A stretch of DNA of 44,437 nucleotides, taken from Welwitschia mirabilis. Taxonomy: Eukaryota > Gnetophyta > Gnetopsida > Welwitschiales. Below are positions 29,869-41,870 of this stretch, in pieces. The position numbers and the translations under genes are program-made. Each line of letters starts with the position of its first letter. Position 1 is the stretch's first letter. The stretch lies in contig JBOZIK010000001.1 in the NCBI GenBank assembly GCA_051453625.1, positions 201,680,018 through 201,724,454 of the forward strand. The letters are read 5' to 3'. The notes beneath the pieces were generated by a model. The model saw only the letters and a program-made list of their open reading frames with translations, was not told the origin of the DNA and did no database searches.

Positions 29869-32430
29869 NNNNNNNNNNNNNNNNNNNNNCTCTCTCTCTC
29901 TCTCTCTTCCTCCTAAGAATTTCTCATTAGGAATCCATACAAGGATCTTTCTTTGCATGGTGCCTTTTACATGTTGAGTAACCTCAGAGAATAACCTCAA
30001 TTAGTGACCCATAGAATAGATAGATATATAATTAAAAACTGTCACTCCCATTTATTCCTATAAGCAAAGGTTTGGTTCTTCTTAGATCATGAGTTCATAA
30101 TTCTTTCTTTGGAAAATTTTCAAAGAAAAATTCTTTTTAGTTTTTTGCACCATGAAATTAAAGATCCTAAATTTATAAATCTTCTATTTTTTGTTTGGAT
30201 CATTTTAGTAAAAGACACTCATACATTTCACCTCTTTTAAAAGCTTAAGATTCTTAGGAAAGATCTTATAGATTAAAAAAACAAAAAAAGTTGGAATCAA
30301 TTCTTTAGACACATACAATTTTAAATTTTGGAGGACCTACATAAAATACAAGCCTAAAGTAAAAAAATTCATAACTTCATAGACTATGAAAAATACCTAA
30401 TAGGTCATATCTATGACATCTTAATAAACGAAGAGATGAATTAGAATTAGTGCTCAAGGACTCAATGGCTACAGAAAGGGGTTTGTAATACCAAATTTTT
30501 CTTCTAGATGGTAAATAAGCACAAACATTAAAATATCATTGCATGAAGCATTTCTGATATGCACTAGAAAAGCAATAATCAAATTGCAAAGGAGTTCATT
30601 AGATACTCTTAAAACCTCTTCATAGATAAGGAAGTGGATTTTCAAGCTATCCTAGTAGGGGCTGCTCTTACTAATAACCAATATAGCTATATTATTTATA
30701 GGATTTTGGAGGATGAAATATGGGAAGCATTTTGCTCAATATTTAGGAAAAAAATGATTCTATATCTAAAGGATTTTTGGTATATCTTTATTAAAATTAC
30801 TATAACATTATCAAGAAAGAGATATATGTAGATTTGTAAAAATCTTTTAATAAAGTTACTTTTTATTACCCCTTTAATGAAATATTTATTATTCTCAATC
30901 CTAAAATAAAATATGCAAATATCCTCCACCAATATCAGCCTATTAGTTTTTGCAATGTATTTTATAAAATCTAAACCAAAATTATAGCTTGATGAATGAA
31001 ATCATTACTTCTAGATTTAATTCTTCCCTATCGATTTGAGATTGTACCATAACATATAATTCATGATAACATTATCTTAGCTAATGAGTATCATGCATTT
31101 ACATCATAAGAAAGGAAAACTAAAAATGTTTTTAACATTGGATTTATGTAAGAATTTTTACCACTATTTAGTGAAGTATAGTAAATCATGTTCTAAAGTA
31201 GTATAGCTCTCTTGTGCCCCTTACAAAATAAATCACATTCTATATTCCAATGTTAAACATCTTTATGATGGATCAACAAGGATAGATAGGGGTATTTTTA
31301 GAGATGCAACAAATTACATCAAGATGACCCTCTATCATTGACTTTATTTATGTTAATCATGGATACTTTAATGATATTGGTTCTAAAGCATAAAATTGCA
31401 GCCACAAAATTGGCCCCAGCTTATCCTATTCTTCAGTTTGTAGATGACACTCTCCTATATCTATATTCAAATGTCCTATCTAGATTCAAATGTCCTTGAG
31501 GCTCGCAAAGCTAGAAAAGTATTAGAGGACTTCCACAGTTTTTCTAATTTAAAAGTTAATTATAAGAAATCAAATCTGCTTTTGCTTAATACTCCAAAGC
31601 AATGGAGGAAAGACATTCTTAAAGTTTTGCAATGTTCTTCAGTTATTACATCAAATTTTACATGATCCTTATTAATATAGAATAAAAACTTGTTACCATC
31701 TAGAATATAATCATGAAGAGAGTAGCAGGAAGGTTATTAAGATGGTATAACCAATTTATTTTAGATGTAAGAAAGCTTCTTCTTACAAAATCTTGTTTAG
31801 TAAGCATGAACATATATTTAATTAGTTGTTTTTCATCTTTCCTAAACTTACAGATATAATTTATAACATCATCAGAGATTTCATATAGTCTAGAAGGAAG
31901 CCTCACAAAAAGATAGACCTCATAAAGTATGAAAAAATAAACATGTTAAAAAAGTAAAAGGATTAAGGGTAAGGAAAATTAAAGATATTAATCAATGTTT
32001 GATTACTAAGAATTTTTGTAGGATGTACACAACTAAGAATATGATTTGGAATAATTTCTTTAAAGAAGAAGACCAAGACAAAGTAATGTTTCTATTTTTT
32101 GAAAGCATATGAAAATATTCATCAAAATCGTATGGCCTTAGCTCATGAAAAATAATAACTAACATATAAATCTTTTTATTCAAAAGTAAAAAATTAACAT
32201 CACTAAGATATATCACAATCTCTTTGAGTATAACAACAAGTGATTTTTCTTGGGAAGCTCCAAATCCTTAAAAAGCTTAAAATTTTTTAGTGGTATATGA
32301 TAAAAAGTTATTTTAACCCTACTGATAATCTTATTAAGAGAAATTCTAGAATGAGCCAAGATTTCCATATTTGCTATGAAGATAATGAAACCCAAAACCA
32401 AAACTCCATCTAATGTCCCTTCATCAAAAG
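29349..32430 (+). pseudogene. LINE ORF2 (endonuclease-RT-zf-RVT), copy 2
   Basis: Aligned with copy 1 from the start MVRNSNSFF (29349). The endonuclease is broken by a CT microsatellite and a gap at 29823-29907. Downstream landmarks: KDPKFINLL (about 30150), EDEIWEAFCSI (30711-30743), QPISFCNVFYKI (about 30936-30971), LQFVDDTLLYLYS (31431-31469) with the catalytic Asp pair intact, LEDFHSFSNLKVNYKKSNLL (31525-31584) for the GL-IN-KS tail, and a zf-RVT trace (RMSQDFHICYEDNETQN-like, about 32350-32400). The N-R-A-x-D-P-D-G-F motif of copy 1 is not readable here. Longest uninterrupted piece is 73 codons. Confidence 0.8.
29823..29907. repeat. (CT)n microsatellite with assembly gap
   Basis: CT repeat at 29823-29868, 21 N (29869-29889), CT repeat at 29890-29907. 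It lies in the endonuclease part of LINE copy 2. The gap is probably unresolved repeat length. Confidence 0.95.
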
Positions 32431-32489
32431 TCTTTAAGCATTTCTTAAATCAATTTCCCACTAATTTTGGGCTAATTAATGGTGTAATT

Positions 32490-33760
32490 ATCATAGGATA
32501 TTAGATTCTTTAAAAGCATCAATGCAACATTATATTTCAAAATTAGGGGTTCCTTCTATATTAAATATTCATTTTAAAGTTATGAATTAAATTATAGAAT
32601 TGGTTGAAGTTCGGGCCTATAAAAATAGTGCACTCCTCTCCATTAAGAACAACCCTGATAATAGTCTAATCATGTAGTAGAGGGTGTTTGCACCATGCAA
32701 TCATAAAGTATTTACATCATGACCATAGTTAAAATACATGAAAAAGGTACTCCACACTGATTTAAAAAAGCATGATGATCTTCTCAATCATAAGTAAACA
32801 TGAAAATCATTTCAAGTAATGGGAAAAACTTCATATTTTATTAGCTTCAGAAGATATGCTACAAATCTATCAAAGTGATTTTTTAAAAACTAGAATGATA
32901 TATCTTCCCATATAAGTTAACACTACTATGTACATTCATATTGCCTCTATTAGTAATGCTATTCATACATTCCTCAAGGAATAAAGCTTAAGAGAGAAGC
33001 CCTAAAAGATTTCATTATTCCCTAGTTTGAGGAACACATAGGCAAATATCTTAAGAAAAGAAGTGTTAGTTATACAAGGAAGATCTCCCCTACTCATTTG
33101 ATGTATGAGTAGTATAATTTTGAAAATATTTCAATTTGAATGGTCACTTTGACAAAATCAATGTGATTCATTTCCACTTCTTATAGCTATGATGGATGAG
33201 TTTCATATAGATATTCCTTTCTCACTCTTAGTTAATTTCTTTAAAAATGGAAATATGAGGCATGAAGGCCTTCTTTGGCTTATTTACCAAATAAGGCTCC
33301 AAATAAATGATGGCATTCTTACTTGGTAAGAAACTCCCTATGGTATAGTTCAAAATCTGCTTCTGTAGTAGGCTCTAGTTTATACAAAGAGTGATGAAGA
33401 GCATAGCCTCGTTATGCCAAGAAGGTGCACAGATAACACATTAGAGTAGATTTAAGAAAAATCTAAGTAAGAAAAAGAAGAACAAACAAAGAAACATGAA
33501 GAAGATGAAGAGAAAGAAGAAGAAGAAGATCTAAATGAAGAACCCATTATAGTCACACTTTTTACCAAATCCCTCCTCTAAAATATGATTCTAATGAATA
33601 TAAGTTTATTATTAATCACTTAGGATATGCTATATTAAAACCTCTATCAAATAAAAACTACAAGAATGGGATAACAAAATTAGATGTAAATGTTTAGAGA
33701 TTTAAGTATTAACATGATTTGTATTGTTCCAATAGCTTTTAAGCTATGTTGTAACTATTT
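32490..33760 (+). pseudogene. unidentified LINE 3' extension, copy 2
   Basis: Homologous to 13640-14885. Shared landmarks: KHDDLLNHK then SFQVMGKTSYF (about 32770-32840), ISNAIHTF (about 32950) and KDFIIP (about 33007-33025), HFDKINVIHFHFL (about 33144-33182), an E/K-rich stretch (33470-33545), NEYKFIINHLGYA (about 33595-33630), and AFKLCCN/SYVVTI near 33735. Function unknown; coding status inferred from conservation of peptide phrases between two decayed copies. Confidence 0.55.
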
Positions 33761-33812
33761 CTTTATTTATCTTTTATGCTTCTATTAAAATTGACCATTT
33801 ATTATACTAATA

Positions 33813-33836
33813 ATGATGATGATGATGATGATGATG
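33813..33836 (+). repeat. (ATG)8-like tail of LINE copy 2
   Basis: Eight ATG units directly after TTATACTAATA. Copy 1 has only TAATAATGATAT at the same place. Simple-repeat tails are common at 3' ends of non-LTR elements. Confidence 0.85.
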
Positions 33837-36800
33837 TTAAGTGAGGATTTCATCTTGTTTAAAAATCCATAGAAATAATTTTTTTAAAAGGAAAAAAAGG
33901 ATCTTGTTTACATTCTATAGAAACTAACTCTAAAGTTATATTTATTAATCATTAAATCATTTTTCCTTACATTTCTTTTCACCAAATAAAAAAAATAACT
34001 TCTTAATTTACCTTAACTAGATGGCGTAAAAGTCTATAATTTTTAAATATAAATCTTCATTGCTAGTTAGAGGAACTTTAACCATACATTCATTATTAAG
34101 GTAATCCTTAATAAGAACCTCATTTTAAAGGGATATCATATTATAATAGCTCACTAGTTTCCCTAATGATCTAATATTATACCATTTAAGCACTTGGAGC
34201 TATAAAAGAATTGCAAACCCTTAATCCTAATGGCCTCTAAGTTCTCTTTTTCATTTTTCATTCATTTCCCCAGAAAAAAGGAATGAAACCCTAAAGAATA
34301 CCTTTTCATGTATAGATTTATTTAAAGCAGGTTACTTAAAGTCTTATAAATATTACAGGCTTTATATCCCAAGGCCTCATAATCCCCCAACATCCTAATT
34401 CTACTAGTCTAACCATGTTTTCCTAAATGAATAGATGAATCCTCTTATTTCCTTTACCTCCTAACCAAATAGAGTTATTAATAAATTTTTCCACCTAGCT
34501 AAAAAAAATTCCTTAAAGGAAATTCCTAATGAATATATATATTAAAAGGCTCAAATAAGATTCTTTTTTTATTTTAAGGAACTTTAACCATGGGAGGCTA
34601 TACCACATTTATTAAGGACATTTATTTACCTAGTTGGATGAAAACCCATGGATGGTGCTTATCATCTTGGAAAATAACCATCAAATGTTTAGATCTTACT
34701 TGTAATTCATATTTAAGATCTTGAAGCCCATACTCAGGTGCATCTTAGATAGAGAAGTATAAACCACAAGTAGCTTGCACCACATCCTAAGACTTTAAAG
34801 ATCTTGATAACTTATAAATATAGGTTGAAGGAACTATGATAAGTGCATGAATTTTACTTAATTAGGCTTAACCAATAATATTTTTTTCCATACTCAAAAG
34901 GAAAATACGAGGTTAAGCTAATTTTTTTAATCTAATATTTCCTACAACTTCTTTCTAGTAATTTAGTTTTAATTATTGAGGGGAGATCTCAATTAGACAT
35001 TATTCAAGTTTCTTTCTCTACTATTTAAATGCTATTTAATACTTCTTATTTTATAATGAGGGTAATTCAGAAAATACTCTTTTAATTTCTTAATTTATAT
35101 GCAACCTATAAAATTTAGAAAATTAATCTGTAGCCTTCTCTTCGAGGAGAGAATCATAATATTAAATAATTTATTTTGATTTATTATTTTACTAAGTAAT
35201 ATTCTTAGGTACAACCAATAAAGTTAGATATGTCACCTAATTTATATATTAGTAGGATATCTTTATTAGTTTGTTTGTTATAAAGTTTTACCAATATCTA
35301 ACCAAGGAGTTATGAAGTATATACTTTCTCCCCGCCCCGTCACCCCAACCAACACAAATACCCCTCCCCCCTTCCAACCTCCAACTCTATTCTGGATTCA
35401 CAACTTTGATCTTCAAAGCTTAGTTAATTTTGATTTACTTTTAGATACTTTAAAGATTGGTGAGAAAAATTCTACTTAAATCAATATCTATCTATTCTTT
35501 AGTGTTTATATAACTTAGTGAAATAAGTCTTCATGATATAAGATTCTTATGTAATTCTTTTTTATCTTAACATATTTTGTGAAATACATAAGAGACTTGA
35601 TTAATTTAATTTAACTCTAATTTTATATATTATTTATTTAAAATCTTTTACTAATCCTCTTGTATGTCTTAATTTATCATAATCATTCTAAGTATGTAAA
35701 ATTCTCTTTTATAAATTCATATTCAACTTTAGTAAATGATAAAAACGAAGTTTTTTATTTATGTATTTTAAAAGGGTATCATTTTAATAGATTTTACTTT
35801 ACTTTAAAATAATGATTATTTTAACAATGTTTTATCCTTTAATCTATTTATCAATGATGTTCCATGCATTCATATCAAGTTGGTTTCTCATCTCCATGTT
35901 CATATGCTATTTTTAACTTTATTCTTCTTTTTTTTTAAAAGCTTATAGGGTAAGGAGAGTATTATTAAAAGTAAGTACATAGAACAAAGTAATAAAAAAA
36001 AGAAGCTAAACAAATGTAAGGGCAAAAAAATTAGGGGATGAAACCAAGGGAAAAAATCCCATGGAATCACACTTTCTAAAATAATCTATGTTAGGGGAAA
36101 AAATATATTCCAAAAGATTGGCAGTGGAAATGATAAACTAAAACAAGAAACTAGTTAAAAAAAACCATAAAATATGCTACATTACAAAGTGGGTCTTAAT
36201 TCACTTGATGATCCATTAATGGTTGTAGAAAGTCAGTGACCTGTGCTTAGAAGAAATGTGAGATAGAATACTTGTGAGGTCTACATCATGAGCCATGACT
36301 AAGATTTGGAGCTGGATTTTGTGCAGAACTATCATCTATGTTATGCTTGTAATAGACTAGCATTTCATAATTTCATTACTGCTACACAAGTATACAATGC
36401 ACTTAGTGTTGCACCTACATGGTTAGGACTCAGATTTAGAGAGACTTATGGGAGGAGAACACACGCCTTAGAGATGGACTCATTGAGATATAGCTCTAGT
36501 TTTAAGGCCTAAGGATGTGAAATATTAAGGTTAAAGTTGATTTCCTAGAGGAGTAAGAATAGGAATAGCATTAAGAAGGAAGGAGTCTAGTTTATAAGAT
36601 GGGTGGATGTAAAGACTATTCTCAGATGGGGATCTAATATGCCAATGTAAGAAGGGTAAATGTAGTTACATGAGCTAGATAAAGAAAGAATAGCTAGCCT
36701 CCTCCACAGAGGGGAGTGAAGTAAGGAGATGATAAAAGGTTGGGGGAAGAAATGATAATAAGGAATATTAGGGAAATGGCTAGGCCACAATCTAGGGATA

Positions 36801-37448
36801 AAGGGGGAAGGAAGGCAGTTAAGATCGGTCACTTAAAAGTCAAGGAATTATGGTCTAAATAAAATGAGGAGGGATTAGAAAGTGATTTTACTTGGAATTC
36901 TCTTATAAAAAATTATAGCTCAAAATAATTCTCAAGATTGCCCAGGGATCATTAATTGGCCTCTCTAGCCTTCTCCCTTTGAAGCTGATCTATAAGACAT
37001 TTTGATTAGTCTTAAGCCATTGTGGTATCTATTTTTTTATGCTTTAGTTCCTTTTACTATATTCTCATAACATACTTCACTGCTTTCTTTCTATGATTTT
37101 ATTTATTATCCTAAACTCCTGCACTATTATTTTTTGAGGGATTTTCCAAAATGTTAAGTAATCATTCTTCTATGCTCTGTAGTTAATTTGGTAATGGGAT
37201 TGTTATAGTGATAATTTATGCAATCCTTAGGTTCTTAGCTAATCCTTGTAAATCACAAATACTTACATAAAAATGCATGCTAATATAGTGGGAGTTAATC
37301 CAAATGTCATAATCTATCAAAGGCACTAAGCTAAAAGTTAGAGAATTAATTTAGCGAAGTGTTTTGGGCATTTTCTGTTTAAGTAATGAAATAAGAACAA
37401 TGTAAAAATACAATATAAATGCTAATGTAAGTACTACAGCTATGGAAA
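33837..37448. other. unassigned region
   Basis: 3.6 kb with no recognisable coding domain. Notable contents: a short direct repeat (CATCTTGTTTAAAAATCCATAGAAA at 33850, GATCTTGTTTACATTCTATAGAAA at 33900), a C-rich stretch at 35328-35392, and a less AT-rich island at about 36180-36900. The two frames of 68 and 81 codons in that island (36306-36512 plus, 36587-36832 minus) resemble nothing I know. Confidence 0.45.
35328..35392 (+). repeat. C-rich low-complexity stretch
   Basis: Runs such as CTCCCCGCCCCGTCACCCC and CCCCTCCCCCCTTCC in otherwise AT-rich sequence. On the plus strand it would encode Pro-rich peptide, but no frame extends around it. Confidence 0.85.
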
Positions 37449-37839
37449 TGCAATAACACTCCCCTACTATTGTTTTTTAGATATCCCACAGCTTCAGCAA
37501 ATCGCTTAGTCCCATTCATCTTAAACTAAAATGCACATCCTAAACTAATTTACTCAACTTGTTATCACATAGGTTGTCCTCATGATCTATATCAACTATA
37601 AATCTGTTATGGAATTATAATTAACATAAAATGTAAGGAAAATACACTAAAGAGGAACAAATCCTTTAATTAATTAAATTCAAACATCCACTCATAAAGT
37701 AACAGCACCTTAAGGAAGGATACATAGCCTAATATTAATAAAAACTCCTCTCTATAGTTATGATGAACCTCTTGTCCTTTAATCTCCCATTACAAGATTT
37801 TAGGTATAATAGATGATAAAATGGAAGTAAGGGCAAGAA

Positions 37840-37849
37840 GCTATTTATA
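37840..37849 (-). promoter_or_regulatory. TATA box in probable gypsy LTR
   Basis: Minus strand TATAAATAGC, followed by TTCTTGCCCTTAC. About 490 bp from the LTR start, a normal U3 length. Confidence 0.5.
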
Positions 37850-37951
37850 GCTCTATATAAAAAGTTCTAGAAACAAAACCCTAATAATTTAAAGGGATGT
37901 GTAAGCCTATTATAAAGATAATAAATTATATTCATTCATTACATAAAATAA

Positions 37952-37993
37952 GTGTCATCCTAACTATTGTTCAAATAACAATAGGGATGACAC
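37952..37993. repeat. 17-bp-arm hairpin
   Basis: GTGTCATCC-TAA-CTATTGTT, loop CAAAT, AACAATAG-GGATGACAC. Seventeen of seventeen bases pair, with one 3-nt bulge. About 105 bp upstream of the TATA box on the minus strand. Confidence 0.9.
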
Positions 37994-38079
37994 CATATTA
38001 TAACAAATGACTCTTCGGCTTTCAGCCTCAGTTCATATCAGCATCCTATTATCTCCAAATGCATTGTTATCTCGTGAAT

Positions 38080-38093
38080 GTCATCTAGATGAC
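38080..38093. repeat. 14-bp perfect palindrome, member 1
   Basis: GTCATCTAGATGAC. Near-copies at 38540-38553 (one change) and 43657-43670 (one change). Confidence 0.95.
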
Positions 38094-38105
38094 CATATGA
38101 AAAAC

Positions 38106-38124
38106 NNNNNNNNNNNNNNNNNNN
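38106..38124. other. assembly gap (19 N)
   Basis: Inside the probable LTR, 12 nt after the 14-bp palindrome. Confidence 1.
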
Positions 38125-39989
38125 CTAAGTAAATCAGCTTCTTAGATCATTGGACTCATGTTCAAAATGCTAAGTATCAAAATATACCCAAAATTTCTCC
38201 ATATGCACCAAGGATTGCATGTTTTCATAATGATTCTATTGACTCTCCACAATCATTAGAACACAATCTAAACCTATCTAAATGTCCTACAAAAGCACTC
38301 AAAATACCCCATCAAATATATAAAATTTGGCATTACAACATAGCCTTCCACTTAACCTTATTAGTCCCTAACAAAGAAAGTAAATAACTATAAATTATGA
38401 GCCAAATTGACTAAGATAAATAGTGACTAGGGAAACATAAAATAAGATTAGAAAGCTAACCATACAAGATCAAATACCAAAATCTAATGAACTGATGTAT
38501 TATCTTTACAAGATGTATAATATTACTTTCATCCGACACGTCATCTAGATGATCATGTGGATAATAAACTCAAAAAATAATAATGGAAATCAAGTGCCTG
38601 TGAACATGATTATCAAAAAAATCAAAGTACTGCAATCTCTGTTAGTCCCTCACTTAAAACATTTGTTACATTACAAACTAAAAATTGAATGTTATACACA
38701 AAAATCATCATAAGATATAATCATGATAATTTAGAAAAATGATGATGTGTATGTTAAAATAGTGATAACTCAAAATGATGTGTATAAATCAGTTAGTGAG
38801 TTTAAGTATAATCCACAAGGGATAAATATATAAAAATAATCATAACATCACTTCCCTCATGGTGCTATAGTGAAGTGTACACAGTAGCTCATAGGTAAAG
38901 GTGGAGAAGGAGTATACTTCTCCTTAACGAGAAAGTTCACACTGAGAGTGGCTGAAATAGTAGCTGTACAGACTTGCTAAATAATACCCATAATGCATAT
39001 CACATAAATAATATAAAAGCATAACTAGATCATTACATCACATATATGTATTGTGAAAGCTCAAAATAACCCCCACAATTAAAATTTTTGCTCAAAAATA
39101 TGTCTTGTCCCCTCCATGTGAATCAATATGTCTTGTATTACATTAATGTAAGAAGAAAAACATTGCCGGATGATAGGCCTCTAGGAAATATTCGCAAAAA
39201 GTGAATTCTAGACAAAAAAAAAAAAAAAAGTCAATGATAGCAATAGTGAGGCTTTAGAAAGTCATCATGAAATCCAAGAGATAGATAAAAGCTAAGAATC
39301 ATTAACAGAAAAAGCAAGGTAAAGAAGCTAAAATTTGAAAGAACTCAAGATAAGAGAAAGGGGTGTTAGGGTAAGGCAATGATAATACACCAAGTAGAAA
39401 GAAGCAATGCTAAATAAAATTCTCAAATGTGCTCAAACTCAAAAGCATTCAAGATAAATAAGTAGATATTCCAAAACTCAAAAAGATGCCAAAGGAACTT
39501 ATGAGAAAAATGATATCCTGAGCTAAAGGGATGCCATCTGCAAAGTACTAAGAAAATAGTTAACTCATATAGATAATAATCTTGAATGAAATAAGATAAT
39601 AAGAAGACCACTGAATGATGAAGTCTTAAGTATTGTGATGAAAAAATAAGGAAATGACTTTGAAATACCAAGCAAAATGACTAAGGAAAACAAAAAGTAA
39701 AAATAAATAACTAGGAACATGAAGAAGATTATTTACCTATCCTAAATTCTAAATTAGTAAAGTCCCTTGGTAGAAATCATAAAATAACCTAATTAATGAT
39801 GCATAATATGGTGTAAAAACTACATAAAGTACCTCTCAGTTAGGTAGTGATTATGATGATATCAAGTAGCTATAATGTTCTTAATTAATAAATGATAAGA
39901 TCAATAGTTTTTCAAAGATGAACTCATCTACCTATACCCTAAAACACACCAGTAGCCCAAAAAAGTGAAATGGTCATATGGGAGTACTA

Positions 39990-40290
39990 CATGAACAATG
40001 AGTCTAGGAAACAAGCAATGCTTCTGATAACACCATGAACATCACTGATCTTATGGCCTCTATAAGATAAACATCAGTCATGATACATGTATGCTCAGAA
40101 AATAATAATACCTCTGATGTCACCCAAGATATCAGTAATTCTGTAGCCTACATACTAAAATTTGATTCATCAATTTATTACTACACTATACAGTCCCAGA
40201 AACTATTAATATCTTTAATTTCACTAGTGACATCACTGATCCTATGGCCTTTAAGTAATAATTTCTATGATAAGTGGAGTACAACCACTA
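39990..40290 (+). repeat. three degenerate ~95-bp tandem units
   Basis: Core phrases ATCACTGATCTTATGGCCTC (40041), ATCAGTAATTCTGTAGCCTA (40131) and ATCACTGATCCTATGGCCTT (40232), spaced 90 and 101 bp. The flanks also match: CAGAAAATAATAATACCTCT (40096) with CAGAAACTATTAATATCTTT (40197). Confidence 0.8.
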
Positions 40291-40395
40291 TTATAAGAGT
40301 ATGTCCCCCTAAGCATAACTAAATAATCCCTCAGTGGAGTTCACATGGCTATCAACACTCAGAAATATTTACCCCAGTGCATTAGGACATTCTGG

Positions 40396-40500
40396 GGGTG
40401 AAGTAATAAGATAATAAATAAGGGAGAACATATCCACATGACAAAGTATTCTTAAGTATGAGGATGAAGTAAGAAGATAATAAACAAGAGAGGACATACC
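40396..40500 (+). repeat. two ~65-bp tandem units
   Basis: GGTGAAGTAATAAGATAATA (40397) and GATGAAGTAAGAAGATAATA (40462), each continuing AAYAAGRGAGRACATAYCCA. Next to the ~95-bp units but unrelated in sequence. Confidence 0.85.
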
Positions 40501-40829
40501 CAAATAACTAAAGACTCATGTAATTGAGAGAAAATAAAAGAACTAAGGCATCTTCCTTCAAAATGAAGTTCATAGACATGTCTAACTTTTAAAGTTGGAT
40601 GAATCCAATTTTATTACTTTAAATGCCTAAGTAAAAGATTACTAGTCATGGTCACCTTATAAAGTGATACATAAGTCAAATAAAAGATGGTAAAGTAATA
40701 CCATGATATCAACTAAAGAAATTAGCTAAAGAATAACTTAGACAAGGACATAATTGGAGTCCTTCTGATCAAGGGGAGCTCCTAATAAAAGAGATTCTAT
40801 CAAGGTTTTAGCATTAGGTAACTTATAGA

Positions 40830-41340
40830 TTTTTAACCTTTATCTGTTAACCTTTTGAATTTTTCTAGCATTTGAATTAGACATTTTAACTGAGTTATTA
40901 GAGTATACTTTTTTTAAAAGATAAGTACCTAATCATTTAGAGGTTAACTTATTGTATAAAATATGCACTTGGGTATTGTATAGAAGAACTAGTTGATCTA
41001 TTTCAAATTACTTTGAGATAACTTTTTGTCATGTTTGAACTTAGCTTGGGCTTTATGAATAAGTTGACAATATATGGCATAGGTACTTTTTCATTTAAGA
41101 GATCAAGTTAGACTAATCGAAACCAAGTATTTTCATCTAAGTTCATAAGATTAAGTTGATAAGTAGAATGATAAGAATTATAGCAAACATCAACTAATAA
41201 CATAAAAACTTTTTGGTACATAAGTTTATAATGGAAAAAACCAAGAGAATTGTACCAAGTAGTATAGTAAGCCCAAAGAACATCATTGAGTTTAGAAGCC
41301 TAAGTTTTTTCTTATTATTAGAGACAAGTTTTTTAAGCAT
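40830..41340 (-). pseudogene. Athila-like integrase C-terminal domain
   Basis: LNDVLWAYYTTWYNSLGFF (about 41300-41240), then DQLVLLYNTQVHILYNKLTS (about 41000-40940) for the V-L-L-F-N-S-R-L box, and KVNRQRLKIYKL (about 40860-40825, one stop) for the closing K-V-N-G-x-R-L-K. Defines the end of pol. Confidence 0.75.
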
Positions 41341-41369
41341 CTTCTTAAGTTTCCTACTCACATTCTTAG

Positions 41370-41870
41370 CTTGGCCATGAGATTGAAGCTGATAAGCATA
41401 GGTAATTCAATGTTCAATTCTAATGGATAAGAGAAGTCTAAGTCCCTTGGTCACTAATCAAGATTCTAAGAAAACTAAAGTAATAAAAGATATGAGTTTG
41501 AACAAAATTGCAGATCATTTAGGCATCATTTGTGATAGTAGGAATAGCTTCAACATGCTTGATAACATAATTTATAGCTACTAAGATGTAATTTTTGTTA
41601 TGATAAGATGGTTTGATATAGCCTATAAAGTTAATCCCCCAACAGTCAAAAGTTTCACATTCAAGGATAAGTTTAAGGGATATATCTTGAGATCGAGTTA
41701 GGTTACCATAACATTAACAAGCATTACGCCTTCTAGCAAAGTCAAAAGAATATTTAAAAAAGGTAAGCTAATAAAAACCAAACTGAAGGATTTTTGTTAC
41801 AGTCTTCTATTCACTAAAGTATCCCAACATATCCTAACATTGTAAAGGTTAAGAATGTTAAGATTTTTCC
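41370..41870 (-). pseudogene. Athila-like integrase, decayed
   Basis: KILQFGFYWLTFFKYSFDFA (about 41800-41740) for the V-L-Q-x-G-F-Y-W-P-T box, followed by RRRNAC for the zinc-binding C-x-x-C (first Cys lost). Then FDCWGINFIGYIKPSYHNK (about 41657-41600) for the D-x-W-G-I-D-F-M-G box with catalytic Asp as Asn, NYVIKHVEAIPTITNDA (about 41580-41530), and ILISDQGT (about 41465-41440) keeping the second Asp. Confidence 0.8.

Larger units (their letters stand above)
26400..33836 (+). mobile_element. L1-type LINE copy 2, with an internal insertion
   Basis: Same family as the LINE at 9362-14958: ORF1 remnant with zinc knuckle, ORF2 start MVRNSNSFF, endonuclease, RT, zf-RVT, the same 3' extension, and a terminal (ATG)n tail. 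The distance from the knuckle to the ORF2 start is about 2.6 kb, against about 0.46 kb in copy 1, so roughly 2 kb of foreign or unique sequence sits there. The 5' end is not defined. Confidence 0.75.
37449..38337 (-). mobile_element. probable 3' LTR of Athila-like copy 2
   Basis: On the minus strand it starts TGTAATGCCAAATTTTATAT and ends AGTGTTATTGCA, so termini are TG...CA with near-inverted TGTAAT/ATTGCA. Just before its start is a purine tract (minus AAGTGGAAGG, plus 38344-38353), as expected for a 3' LTR. A TATA box (minus TATAAATAGC, 37840-37849) and an upstream hairpin lie in its U3. It follows the minus-strand Athila-like pol and 3' UTR in the right order. There is no second copy in the window, so the ends are provisional; flanks GGAAA and ACATA do not match, as expected if the right flank is internal. 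The TGTAAYGCC start is commoner in other gypsy branches, so a separate element is possible. Confidence 0.5.
38338..40829 (-). other. 3' UTR / post-pol region of Athila-like copy 2
   Basis: 2.5 kb between the end of pol and the probable 3' LTR, where Athila elements often have an env-like region. No env motif is readable. It contains a 16-nt poly-A at 39214-39229, two tandem-repeat blocks (39990-40290 and 40396-40500), and the palindrome-like site at 38540. The 82-codon minus frame 39423-39671 and the 80-codon plus frame 40080-40322 show no known domain. Confidence 0.5.
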
